Source: Russula earlei
Lineage: Eukaryota > Basidiomycota > Agaricomycetes > Russulales > Russulaceae
DNA length: 25,277 bases
Direction of reading: 5' to 3'
Assembly: GCA_025769875.1 (NCBI GenBank)
Contig: JAGFNK010000692.1
Coordinates: forward strand, 1 to 25,277
Under the pieces are notes generated by a model. The model was given only the letters and a program-made list of their open reading frames with translations, had not been told where the DNA came from and did no database searches. Each line of letters opens with the position of its first letter. Position 1 is the first letter of the stretch. A program made the translations under genes and the position numbers. Positions 9,440 to 18,771 of the stretch are shown here, piece by piece.

Positions 9440-11017
9440 CTATTCCCAACAGTGGACAGCCACAGGGTGACCAGAAAGTTTTCGTGCAGCAATGAATCCT
9501 TCAATATATTTCGGAACTGATCCCAATGGCTCGAGGCCCTCCAAGAAAATGTTCTGGAGCGCGGGTAAGACTTCTGTTACTCTTTCTCCCGCGAGCTCTT
9601 CCAGTGCTTGGCAGACATGTGGCGCAACTTGATGGGTTGGGCGCAGATCCTTCATAGCAGTAAACGGGGCCAGGAATTCTAGCCATTGAGTAGTTTCCAT
9701 TTCATCTTTCGAGCGTGATTGAGGAGCATAATCCGTGATGTCGAGCTGTGACAAGGCGGAGAGGAGAGGAAAGGATGAACTGCAGACCTGGGCCAGCGAT
9801 GCAAGCTGCCGATCCAACTCTCCGCAGCTGATTTCCATCGAGAGCGGCGGAAGCTGATTTGTGCCTCTGTAAACTGTGAATCGAATTGCACGATCGGAAG
9901 TGTACACAGTTGCCCTGTCGCATGTCTTGAACGACTCTGTCTGACTGATCAACCGGTGAAGTTGCGGGATCACAAAGTCGATGTCCATGAAGAATATTAC
10001 GTCGAGATTATTGAGAAGGGGAGCCTCAATTTGGGCCACCAAGTCCTCCAAGTACTCGTGAACGCCGCGGAACGAAAGAAAAACGAGAGCGGGGAGGACA
10101 GATCGTGTGAGCGGAGGTGGAGGTCGACTTGCCGGATATAGAGGAGATTCGAATCCAAGGCCAAGGATTTCAAGTCTGGACAAGACCGACAGGGCGGTGA
10201 CCAAATCCTGGGGATAAATGTAACCGGAATAGGGGATAAACCAAAGGTCAAGCACGACGAGTTGACTGGCAGATAAAAGTAGTGTAGGAATTCCTGGAAA
10301 CGGACAATTTTCCAACCTGAGTTCTCGTAGAAGTGGGGCGGATCCGCCCAAGAACGAATGCGGAAGGGACGTCGGAGTGTCGTCTTGTACCCGAAACTGC
10401 AGAGATGTCAGCTCCGGGAATGGTTTCTGCATCGCTGCTGCGAGTCTTCTCCATTCTGATGTTGGAATGTCCCACAAGTCGATTTTACATATGCGATGGC
10501 GGTGCTCCGATTCGAGGGCAACAGCTATGTTTTTCCAGGAGTACGACAAGTCGGAACCATGGTCTATCACCACAGGCAAGGCTGGCCAGACGTCCAGCAT
10601 CTCAGACACCGGTCTCTTTCCTGCGTACTCAAGTCGCAGGTTCAGGCGACGTGGCGATGCAAACACGACATGTCGCCATCTTTGACATACATGGACCAGT
10701 GTATGCCATCCGTTTGTCCGTTTGTCTTGATCCACATAGAAATGGAATATCTCCAATAGGACATCGTCAGGGAGCGTGTTGATTGTCACTCGGTCTAAAA
10801 TCGACAGGTCAGCGGTGATTATGGACACTAAGCAAAAATTACACACCCTGGCGGTGTTCACCAGGACTTCCCTCCAACGAGGCTTGGGAGGGACCACCAA
10901 TCGTGGTCGACGAGCGGGCGGCGCAAGGCAATAATGACTGGACAAAGCCAGTGAGTGAGGTGAGGAGATAACGGAGAGGCCGAAGGCGACTATGTGAAGA
11001 TTACCGACTTTTGGCAT
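9440..11017 (-). CDS. F-box/LRR-like protein, copy 3, predicted 484 residues
   Basis: Predicted exons are 11017-11009, 10937-10847 and 10794-9440. Intron 1 is 71 nt with a weak donor (GTCGGT), and intron 2 is 52 nt (GTGTGT...CTGAC...TTTTAG). The F-box lies at about residues 38-80 (INTLPDDVLLEIFHFYV, LVHVCQRWRHVV). Irregular leucine-rich repeats follow for about 380 residues. The F-box would bind Skp1 and the repeats would bind a substrate for SCF-type ubiquitination, which is family knowledge; the target is unknown. An unspliced frame of 525 codons from the same ATG also exists, but it reads exon 2 in a frame that is broken in copies 1 and 2. The stop TAG at 9442-9440 replaces a GAG in copy 1 and removes 13-14 C-terminal residues. 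It has no signal peptide or membrane segment, so it is probably nuclear or cytosolic. Confidence 0.75.
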   Translation of the reverse strand: MPKVGNLHIVAFGLSVISSPHSLALSSHYCLAPPARRPRLVVPPKPRWREVLVNTARVCNFCLVSIITADLSILDRVTINTLPDDVLLEIFHFYVDQDKRTNGWHTLVHVCQRWRHVVFASPRRLNLRLEYAGKRPVSEMLDVWPALPVVIDHGSDLSYSWKNIAVALESEHRHRICKIDLWDIPTSEWRRLAAAMQKPFPELTSLQFRVQDDTPTSLPHSFLGGSAPLLRELRLENCPFPGIPTLLLSASQLVVLDLWFIPYSGYIYPQDLVTALSVLSRLEILGLGFESPLYPASRPPPPLTRSVLPALVFLSFRGVHEYLEDLVAQIEAPLLNNLDVIFFMDIDFVIPQLHRLISQTESFKTCDRATVYTSDRAIRFTVYRGTNQLPPLSMEISCGELDRQLASLAQVCSSSFPLLSALSQLDITDYAPQSRSKDEMETTQWLEFLAPFTAMKDLRPTHQVAPHVCQALEELAGERVTEVLPALQNIFLEGLEPLGSVPKYIEGFIAARKLSGHPVAVHCWE

Positions 11018-11810
11018 GGATACACTCGCTCGATGTGCAGGCGTACAGGGGAAAGCTAAGCTCTTCAGTTGAGATGTACCGTCCGAGGTGTGGTAATCCG
11101 TCCTGGGAATTGATTACTCACGAGCGAGCCACAAGCAGCGGCACTTTCTTATATGGACGAGTCCGGCCTGTTGGGAATGCACGGTCTGACATTGACACTG
11201 CAGTTGGCCACTTAAGCGAAGTAAAATTGCCCAGCATGCTAGCAGTACCATGGAGTATCCGCTGAACCTCGCCTAGAAACCCTAGGAACCACAAATGAAT
11301 CATCGTACCCTGTATCAGTTGGCGGTGGTGCGCTCAGCGGCCGCTCTCCACTCCTTTGCCTTTGAATCAATCTATGTCTTTCGTTCCGATTTGTGCTCCA
11401 CACATTCACGAGGCGAACACATCTCCAATGCCCTCGCTTCCGCCTCTTTCAACAAGTCCGATACTCCCCCAACACAGCTGAAGAGTCCTAGTCAACACCG
11501 CTGCCCCCCGTTACACTTGAACAACTTTCAAGCCGTGCAGTACTAGTACCGTACACGCCCGTTTCCTCTGAGTTGACCATGCGTACGTGCTATATGTTTT
11601 TAGGCCCTTTCTCTTGGTGGTGATTTGGTGCGACTATTATGACCGACGAAAGCAGTAATTCGAACATTCGCTACGTCCCTCCACGCCGCCTTCCTCACCT
11701 CGGCTCCACCTCCACCTCGACCGCACACACAGGAGAACACTTGTGCCCTCACTCGACAAGCACAAAACACCCTTTCGTTTGTACATTCCCGCCTCTCTGA
11801 CTTGCCTCTG
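11018..11810. other. Upstream flank of F-box copy 3
   Basis: No gene is recognised. The left part (11040-11280) is unique to this copy. The right part (11290-11810) is the diverged duplicate flank, with the shared blocks listed for unit 3. Open frames on either strand here are short and not conserved with the equivalent positions of units 1 and 2. Confidence 0.5.
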
Positions 11811-12043
11811 AGTTTAGATTGTTTAACTGATGCTTCATAAATCAGCCCCTATCGGAAGCTGCCAGTGAATTAGTGGTCATCTGTTGTTCAACTCTGAGCA
11901 GGGTAATACATACTTCTCGTTCGCGTTTCTGATGACGACAAGGCACGTCGCGTTAATCTGGGTTCCAAGCGAGAACAGGCGATATCTTGGCCGCAGAGTG
12001 ACGGGGGTGTACTACTACTACACGTAAAGTTATCAACTCACAT
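11811..12043. other. Spacer with no recognised feature
   Basis: This unique sequence lies between the end of the F-box unit 3 flank and the DOMON/b561 relic. I see no gene, repeat or RNA here. Confidence 0.4.
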
Positions 12044-13506
12044 ATGTCACCGGCCCGGCATTTGCATGCTCTGAATAACCGCGATTGGCTTCGGCCACAT
12101 ACAGAACATCCTACTTCAACCCATCTGAATGCCAGGACAATTGATATTGTTTCGGTGGCTCTCCCATTTCATGATCAGAACGAATCGTGGCTGTCGCGCG
12201 ACCCCACCGACCCCTACACCTCAGTTAACTATGTCGCAGCGCAAGGCGCCATGCCCACGCCAGATCCAAACCTGCCTTGCACCATGCTCGACCTCTTGTC
12301 GACTTTGGTACGTCCCACTTTTCCCGTACTCCATTCCCATTCCTTAGCTTCCACGAGGCGCTCACGGTGCCGGTGCTCACAATTCATCTCCCCTTGATGC
12401 ACGCGTACTCTTTGTGGTAGGTCGTAGGGGAGTATCTCCTGGTGGCATGCACTCTACCTGTGAGAGTGAGAGTTTGCGTGTCCTCATTTGGTTTATTCAG
12501 TTCACCGTCATCTTGGTGCTGTGCAGGCCTCCGCGGATGGAATGCAAAACATCATCTGGGCATTCACCCACACTGCGCCGGGTTCTTTAGATGAGGACAC
12601 GCGCATCTCGATCCACTGGAGATATGGAAGAGCCATGCTCAACTTGACATTTATACTTGCGTCCTTGGAGGACATTTCTCGCGCAGACCAGGACCACACT
12701 TCTGCCGGGGTGTGAGGCACGGCCAAGGCTCAAGCTCAGACACGGCGGAGGCGTCAGTGCTGTCAGACGCTGCTGCGTCAAAGTCGACGTCGACCGCGGC
12801 GGCCATATTCACTGGAGGGCCAGAAGCTGAAGCTGAAGCTGAAATGTCAGCCGCAGCACCGAGCGGCAGTGGCTGCATTGCCAGCTTCGTCCACGCCACG
12901 CTCTGCACTGCCGCATTCCTGCTTGTCATTCTGTCCGGTGCGCTTGTCGCGTGGTATGTCAAGCTCGCGGGTAGCGACGCCGCCTTTGACTTGCACAGGA
13001 AGCTGCAGGTTCACGGTCGGTGGGTGTCTTTTGCTTCTCCCCAGCCCCTTCTCACACAGTTCGTTTTCCTTCTATGCGTGGACCGTACTTGCACGCACTC
13101 GCAGCTGGCATGTCCATCGTGGTGGGCACGCTCGCCTAGCTTTTCATGGACCGCAATGGTTCCAGTACTGTGCACAAGGTAATCGCTCAGACTGCTTGTG
13201 GAGGGACGCACCACCGTGCTGACCGTGACCGTTCCTCATGTGTGCAGTTGTGGGTGCCGTACTTTTGATGTTGTACGGCGTGTGGGCTTCTGGATCCAGC
13301 GCATGCCTGGCCAGAGCCGGACACATGTGCACAGCTTTCTGCTCGCTGGGCTTGGCGGATCAATCGTCCTGCTCGGATTCTACGACGCTTGGCTCGGCTT
13401 GGATGCGGGTGGCGACAAACCGCTCTTGTGGTATATGACCCTATTCTGGGTGAACGAAGCTTGCACATCAGCTTTCTCTTGCAAGAACAACTCAAACACT
13501 AGATGA
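12044..13506 (+). pseudogene. DOMON-cytochrome b561 protein relic
   Basis: The left part resembles the DOMON domain of fungal heme/iron-reductase-like proteins: LTMSQRKAP in one frame, then GAMPTPDPN in the next, and after a gap NIIWAFTHTAPGSLDEDT at about 12550-12600. The right part resembles cytochrome b561: a hydrophobic helix FVHATLCTAAFLLVILSG at 12892-12945 followed by DLHRKLQ, a helix HALAAGMSIVVGT with HK before a clean donor GTAATC at 13182, an intron to CAG at 13248 with branch site CTGAC, then VVGAVLLMLYGVW and HVHSFLLAGLGGSIVLLGFY. At least four frame changes and a TAG at about 13137 break it. Intact relatives bind heme b and pass electrons across a membrane. It shares nothing with its F-box neighbours. 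The family assignment is by motif only. Confidence 0.55.
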
Positions 13507-14269
13507 CAATTCCCATGGGATCCTCTTGCTGCATGTTGTTGGGGCGGCGATCAGTTTGGTATATTGGTGCTAACATGAAGGGCGATTACGTCGCTTTGGA
13601 CTCTCACTTCTGCATGTGTGGTGTCTGTTGAGTCTGATTGACCCAGAGTTGCAGGGTTGAGCACATTATTCGTTCAATTCAGTGCAACACCTGGGGGATT
13701 CGATGATGTTGGCAAAATACTCTTGTTTTGCCATCCCATCAATCTGCGCCATATGTGCCATCTGTAGCAGCTCATGCCGTAGCAGGGGCCATGCAGTGGA
13801 TGAAGTAAGAACAATTTCAAGCCTTGGAAACTATCAGCGCTCGGATTGCAATGAGGGACTCTGCGGCCTAACGCTCAAGACTATACACTCCGCGTGTCGG
13901 ACGCCCTGGTCATGCTTGTATGGTCTGCACGAGGCCACGACATGGGAGCATAGTTCCTCACATTCGTTTCTTCCCCCTTTGCTTCATCCCCTCAGTTCTC
14001 CACAATGTTTCTCATTCTCGCCGTTTCTCGCTGCGCTCACGTTGACAAGTGGGTCACAGACAGTTGCCCTTCGCGGTGTCCATCGTGACTGCCGTTCTCC
14101 GGCGGCATCGCCGCATCGGATGGTCATTCACTTTTCCCTCAAGCGTAGAGCGAACCATCTTGAATGTCCCTTCGGTCTCCATAATCTTTGCCCTAGCTTA
14201 GTTACTTGTAGTGGGATGCTTTGTCGAGGCATTGCAATTGGTGATAGGTTCGGAAGTCAACGTGGACGT
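13507..14269. other. Spacer with no recognisable gene
   Basis: An open + frame at 13682-14299 (Cys/Ser-rich, 205 codons) matches no family I know. Its last codons run into the start of the duplicated F-box unit, so it is probably spurious. No RNA gene or repeat is evident. Confidence 0.5.
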
Positions 14270-14538
14270 ATTGCTGCGATGTATCACACCGGCACTTAAG
14301 TGCTTCAAGAACCGTGTGACATTGTTTACAATTAACAAGGGAAGTGCGCATGGAAGAAACTTCAACGCATGAGTGTTACACATAACGAGAGCTGTGTTCT
14401 GAATTGGATTCAAAAGAAGAGATCGGAGTAATGGTACAGCGACAAGGGTGCTTGGAGTCAGGTAACAACAGTCGCACAGAAGGCAAATGATATCAGATGG
14501 TAAGTACATGGGGAACATAAAGAACTCATCAATTCCGC

Positions 14539-16146
14539 CTAGGTCCTATTTGCCCAATAGCGGACAACCACAGGGTGACGAGAGAGGTTTCGCGCAGCGA
14601 CGAATCCTTCGAGATATCTCGGAACTGATCCCGATACCCCGAAGGCCTTCAAGAAAATGTTCTGGAGCGCGGGTAAGACTTCTGTTACTCTTTCTCCCGT
14701 GAGCTCTTCCAGCGCTTGGCCGACATGTGACGCAACTTGAGGGGTTAGGCGCAGATCCTTCATAGCAGTGAACGGGGCCAGGAGTTCCAGCCATTGAGTG
14801 GTTTCGATGTCACGTTTCCAGTGTATTAGAGGACCGTCATCATCCACGATGTCGAGCTGTACCAAAGTGGAGAGAAAGGTAAAGGATGGGCTGCAAACCT
14901 GGGCCAGCGATGCAAGCTGCGAATCCAACTCGCTGCATATGATCTTTAACGAGAGATCCGGAAACCGGTTTGGGCCGCTGGAAATTGAGAATTGAATTGC
15001 ACGATCGGAAGTGTGCACGATTGCTCTGTCACATGAATTGAACGATTCTACTCGACTGATCAACCGGTGGAGTTGTGGGAGGACAAAATTGATGTCCATG
15101 AAGAATGTTATGTCGAGTTTGTTGAGAAGGGGAACCTCGATTTGGGCCAGTAAGTCCTCCAAGTACTCGTGAACGCCCTGGAACGCAAGTTCGTCGAGAG
15201 CGGGGAGGACTGAGCGTGTGAGCGGAGGTGGAGGTCGACTTGCCGGATAGAGACGGGATGGGAATCCAAGGTGAAGGGTTTCAAGTCTGGACAAGACCGA
15301 AAGGGCGGTGACCAAGTCCTGGGGAGAAATGTAGCCAGAGTTGGGAATATTGAAAAGGTAAAGATGGACAAGTTGTTTGGAAGACAACAGTAGTTTAGGA
15401 ATTCCTGGAAACGGACATTTGTCCAACCAGAGATAACCCAGAAGTGGGGCGGATCCGCGCAAGAACGAATCCGGAAGGGACGTGACGGTGTTCGTTGCTA
15501 CCGAAAACCGCAGAAATGTCAGTTCCGGGAATGGTTTCTGCATCGCCGCTGCGAGTCTTTCACAATGTGATGTTGGAATGTCCCACAGGTTGATTTGACA
15601 TAAGCGATGGCGGTGCTCCGATTCGAGGGCAACAGCTACGTTTTCCCACCTGGTGTTCGACGAGGTGGGACCACATCCTATCACCACAGGCAAGACTGGC
15701 CAGACGTCAAGCAGCTCAGATATCGGTCTCTTTCCTGTGTACACCACTCGCACGTTCAGGCGACGTGGCGATGCAAACACGACATGTCGCCATCTTTGAC
15801 ATACATGGACCAGTGTATGCCATTCTTTCGACACTATGCCCCAGTTTTTTGAAACCACGATCACACAGAAATGGAATATTTCCACCAGGAGGTCATCAGG
15901 GAGCGTGTTGATTGTCACCCGGTCTAGAATCGACTGGTCAGTGGTCGTTATGGCCGAGCAATAAGGACACACCCCGGCGATATTCACAAGGACTTGCTCC
16001 CAACGAGGCTTCGAGTTGGGAGGGAACACCCGAGGAGCGTGTGGTGCAAGGCAACAATGACTGGATGAAGCCAGCAGTACATAACGAGGAGACGTGATGA
16101 CGGAGTCGTCGGATAGGACTATGTGAAGGTGAGTCACTTCAGGCAT
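14539..16146 (-). CDS. F-box/LRR-like protein, copy 4, predicted 493 residues
   Basis: Predicted exons are 16146-16138 (ATG CCT GAA), 16060-15973 (88 nt) and 15923-14539. Intron 1 is 77 nt with a non-optimal GTGACT donor and a CATCCAG acceptor. Intron 2 is 49 nt (GTGTGT...CTGAC...TCTAG). The F-box reads INTLPDDLLVEIFHFCV and continues to LVHVCQRWRHVV. The LRR-like region is intact (LLGYLWLDKCPFPGIPKLLL, SGYISPQDLVTALSVLSRLE). The C-terminus ends in YWANRT because a small indel shifts the frame relative to copy 1 just before the family's EFF(R/M)LPM end. An unspliced frame of 595 codons begins at 16326 but is unlikely to be the real product, for the reason given for copy 3. It is the best preserved copy and would be a candidate SCF substrate receptor with unknown target. 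Confidence 0.75.
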   Translation of the reverse strand: MPEVTHLHIVLSDDSVITSPRYVLLASSSHCCLAPHAPRVFPPNSKPRWEQVLVNIAGVCPYCSAITTTDQSILDRVTINTLPDDLLVEIFHFCVIVVSKNWGIVSKEWHTLVHVCQRWRHVVFASPRRLNVRVVYTGKRPISELLDVWPVLPVVIGCGPTSSNTRWENVAVALESEHRHRLCQINLWDIPTSHCERLAAAMQKPFPELTFLRFSVATNTVTSLPDSFLRGSAPLLGYLWLDKCPFPGIPKLLLSSKQLVHLYLFNIPNSGYISPQDLVTALSVLSRLETLHLGFPSRLYPASRPPPPLTRSVLPALDELAFQGVHEYLEDLLAQIEVPLLNKLDITFFMDINFVLPQLHRLISRVESFNSCDRAIVHTSDRAIQFSISSGPNRFPDLSLKIICSELDSQLASLAQVCSPSFTFLSTLVQLDIVDDDGPLIHWKRDIETTQWLELLAPFTAMKDLRLTPQVASHVGQALEELTGERVTEVLPALQNIFLKAFGVSGSVPRYLEGFVAARNLSRHPVVVRYWANRT

Positions 16147-16544
16147 GGTGACACTCGCTCGACTCACAGGCGAAAGCTCATCAGTTAGGATTGAGCGTAG
16201 CGTCCTGGAGAAAGGTGATCGTCTGGATTTACCCACGAGCCAGCGGCATAAGTGCGATGAAGAGCGCCCGTCGCCCACGCCCCGTACCTGGTTTCCACTG
16301 CCGTTGGCCTCGTGAGCAAAGCACATGTTCGTAACGTAAGATCACCTGGCATGGATAAGGACGCTATAGTGTGATTTTTAACGCCAGTTGGTGGTGTCCT
16401 TGGCGACTGCTCTCGTCTTCCGTTCCGATTTGTGTTCTACACATTCACATCGCGAACACACCACCAACGCCCTCGCTTCCGTCTCCCAACAAGTCCGACG
16501 TGCCCAAAATATCTGAAGAGCCCTGCTCGACACCACAACCCCTG
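16147..16544 (-). promoter_or_regulatory. Upstream region of F-box copy 4
   Basis: It is homologous to 4966-5340 upstream of copy 1, including GGAGAAAGGTGATCGTCTGG at 16206-16225 and TTCCGTTCCGATTTGTGTTC near 16418. Conservation over several hundred bases of non-coding DNA reflects the duplication. Specific promoter elements could not be picked out. The distal part is replaced by the mobile-DNA block from 16545. Confidence 0.5.
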
Positions 16545-16756
16545 CGGTGAAAAAATGAGGTATGGACAATATGGGAGTGAAAAATGCTTCAATTTGCTGG
16601 GCCCTTGTGAGGGCTGTACCTAAAAGACAGGGTATCATACATGGATGTAAATACCATAGGCCCCTTTTACCAACTGAAATCTTGAATCTTGAACTTGAAC
16701 TTGGATTTCAGGATTTTCTGAGAGTGACAGGAATGACAGGTGTGATGTAAGTGACA
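16545..16756. other. Junction sequence before the inverted-repeat element
   Basis: No gene is recognised. The sequence changes to AT-richer, CpG-poor DNA right at the break in F-box unit homology. It may belong to the same insertion as the elements that follow. Confidence 0.4.
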
Positions 16757-16898
16757 TAATAAACTAATATGAGTTTATTTCAAATATGAGTTATTTTTCT
16801 GTGTGATTTGCATTCATGTATGGGGTTACAGGTGATATGTAAAATCTTTTTCTAACCCCTTCCTCCCACTCCTTCCAAGTGGGGTATGGCAACCTTGT

Positions 16899-17401
16899 CA
16901 TTGTCAAGACATGTACTGCTGATCACTGTGGACTCAGGAGCAGGTGGGCAAGGGTTGGAACAGGTGATACACTTTGAGTAGAGTGTTGCACAAGAGGACA
17001 AGCCAAACAATGAGGAGGTACCAGATAGGGATTGGTACATGTTGCAAGAGGCAAAAGTGAAGGTTAGAGGCCAGAGTGACAAGGGGTTTTAAACAAGGCG
17101 GTCATAGAAGAGTACCTGGGGATTGTGGGGAGTCTTTAGACAGAGCAGTCATTGTCAAGACATGTACTGCTGATCCTTTGAGGACTCAGGAGCAGGTGGG
17201 CAAGGGTCGGAACAGATGGTATGTGGCATAGGCAGCATTGAGCAAGAGGACGAGCCAAATGACTAGAATATACCAGATGGGGACTGGTACGTGTTGCAGG
17301 AGGCAGAGGCGAAGTGTGGAGGCCAGTGCAGCAAGGGGCTTTAGACAAGGCGGTTGTTGAAGAGTACCTTGGAGACGAGAGGAGTCTTTAAACTGAGCAG
17401 T
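16899..17401. repeat. Tandem duplication, two copies of about 251 bp
   Basis: CATTGTCAAGACATGTACTG starts at 16899 and again at 17150. Both copies share GACTCAGGAGCAGGTGGGCA, a GTTGCA(A/G)GAGGCA block and a terminal GGAGTCTTTA(G/A)AC...GAGCAGT. They differ by many substitutions and small gaps, so the duplication is old. Confidence 0.8.
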
Positions 17402-17402
17402 T

Positions 17403-18575
17403 GTGGGGGAGTACCCAGGAAGATGAGAGTATCACAAATGGACAGTCTTATGACTGCCATGCTTCATTGGGGCTTATATACAGTGTACAGGGTCAATTAC
17501 AAAGAACTGGGACTATTCTAGACTCTTTAGTACCATCCAATAGGACTACAGAGGCATAAACTTGCTTGTGTCAAGTTTCAGGCTTACTGAGCGCATTACT
17601 GATCATTGTGGAGCGATGACATCATTATGATGTCACTGTGGAGCACTTAGTGAGCCTATGAGTTCACTGTGGAGTTGCTCAGTCAGCCATGATGTCATTG
17701 GAGCCTTGATGACATCAGATGAGTTATGCAACAGTTTCTAAGAGTTTGTGCCGCTGTTTTGGGTTCTTGGTGGCTGGGTGACCATGTGGCTGCCACGCAA
17801 TGATTACCTGATTAGGAAATGGGTGCCTGGTCATGTTATAGTGCCTTTTCAATAGTGATATCTTGTACCGCAGGAGGGATAGCCCAGAAAATGGAAGGGA
17901 GTTGGCAATGCAAAGTGAGAGAGGTCTCTCTTGAGTGAAATAGGACAATCTACAGCCAGGACCTGACCTTGGTTTGTAACAGTCATAGGGGAGTGCCCTG
18001 AAAGGTGAGAGTATCACAAATGGACAGTCTGATGACTGCCATGTTACATTGGGGTTTATATACAAGTTACAGGTCTGAGTATGAACTACAGGAAATAACT
18101 CAGACCCTTTGGACTGCTCCAATTGGATTCAAGGGGCATAAACCTGTTGTGTCAGACCTATGGGTGACTCAGGACAATTAGGAAGGTTGTGGAGCAATGA
18201 CATCATGATGATATCACTTGTGGAGTGCTTAGTGAGCATACAATGTCATAGTGGAGTTGCTTGGTCAGCCATGATGTCAGTGGTGCTCTATGACATCATG
18301 CAGATTGTTCTAGGAGGTCTAGGAGTCCTTCCAGTGTTTTAGGATTCTGTGGCTGAGTGGCCATGTGGCTGGCACATGGTGGATTACCCAAATAGGGAGG
18401 AGATGTCCAAGTGAGCCACAGGGAATTGGAGGACAATGATTCCTTGTGATGTATGCTTGTAGAAGGGAACGGTTGATAGAAATAGAAGTGGAGAATTGAT
18501 GTGAAGAGAAAGAGGGTTCTTGAGCAAAACAGAATGATACATGGCCAGATCCTGGCCTTGGTTTACAACAGTGAT
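17403..18575. repeat. Tandem duplication, two copies of about 582 bp
   Basis: GAGAGTATCACAAATGGACA at about 17425 recurs at about 18007. A TTATATAC block (17474 and 18056), GTGGAG(C/T)(A/G)CTTAGTGAGC, GGCCATGTGGCT-like blocks and a terminal CCTTGGTTT(G/A)(T/C)AACA follow in the same order in both copies. Copy one can be read as TGTGGGGG...TTTGTAACA, and the TATATA at its left third is placed as in an LTR. A pair of solo-LTR-like units is therefore an alternative reading, but no internal retroelement sequence is present. Confidence 0.75.
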
Positions 18576-18771
18576 GAAAGCAGCACACATGTTACCAATG
18601 TGTAGGTTCAACTCCTTGTACAACTTGTATATGTGCAGCTCTTGTGCAAATGGGGCTGCAAGCACCCAGGTTGTCAAGCTTGACCCCAAGTTTGACACTG
18701 ACACATCATATGTAACCCCATGTATGTGAATATGCAAATCACAACAGGGAAAAAAGTCATATTAATTTATT

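Larger units (their letters stand above)
9150..11810 (-). repeat. Duplicated F-box unit 3
   Basis: The unit starts at the GATGTATCACACC block (about 9154) and holds F-box copy 3. Its upstream flank (11280-11810) still shows TTGGCGGTGGTGCGCTCAGC, TTTCGTTCCGATTTGTGCTC and GTTTGTACATTCCCGCCTCT, but has lost several hundred bases relative to units 1 and 2. A stretch at about 11040-11280 has no counterpart in the other units. Confidence 0.65.
14270..16544 (-). repeat. Duplicated F-box unit 4, truncated at 16544
   Basis: The unit starts at GCGATGTATCACACC (about 14275) and keeps the 3' flank blocks, F-box copy 4 and the first part of the upstream flank (GCCAGTTGGTGGTGTCCTTG, ACATTCACATCGCGAACACA). 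Homology to unit 1 stops after CAACCCCTG at 16544, where unit 1 continues with TTACCCTTGAACGGCG. The rest of the flank found in units 1 and 2, about 800 bases, is absent here. Confidence 0.75.

Noticed and set aside
13682..14299. Plus-strand open frame of 205 codons
   Set aside because: It has no family similarity, and its end overlaps the start of duplicated unit 4; the Cys/Ser-rich composition looks random.
14539..16326. Single-exon 595-residue reading of F-box copy 4
   Set aside because: It begins at an ATG 180 bases upstream of the start shared by all copies and reads through both predicted introns; the equivalent frame has stops in copies 1 and 2.
16899..18575. CRISPR-like or rRNA-like array
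   Set aside because: The repeats are long, diverged tandem copies with no short identical repeats and unique spacers, in a eukaryotic context.
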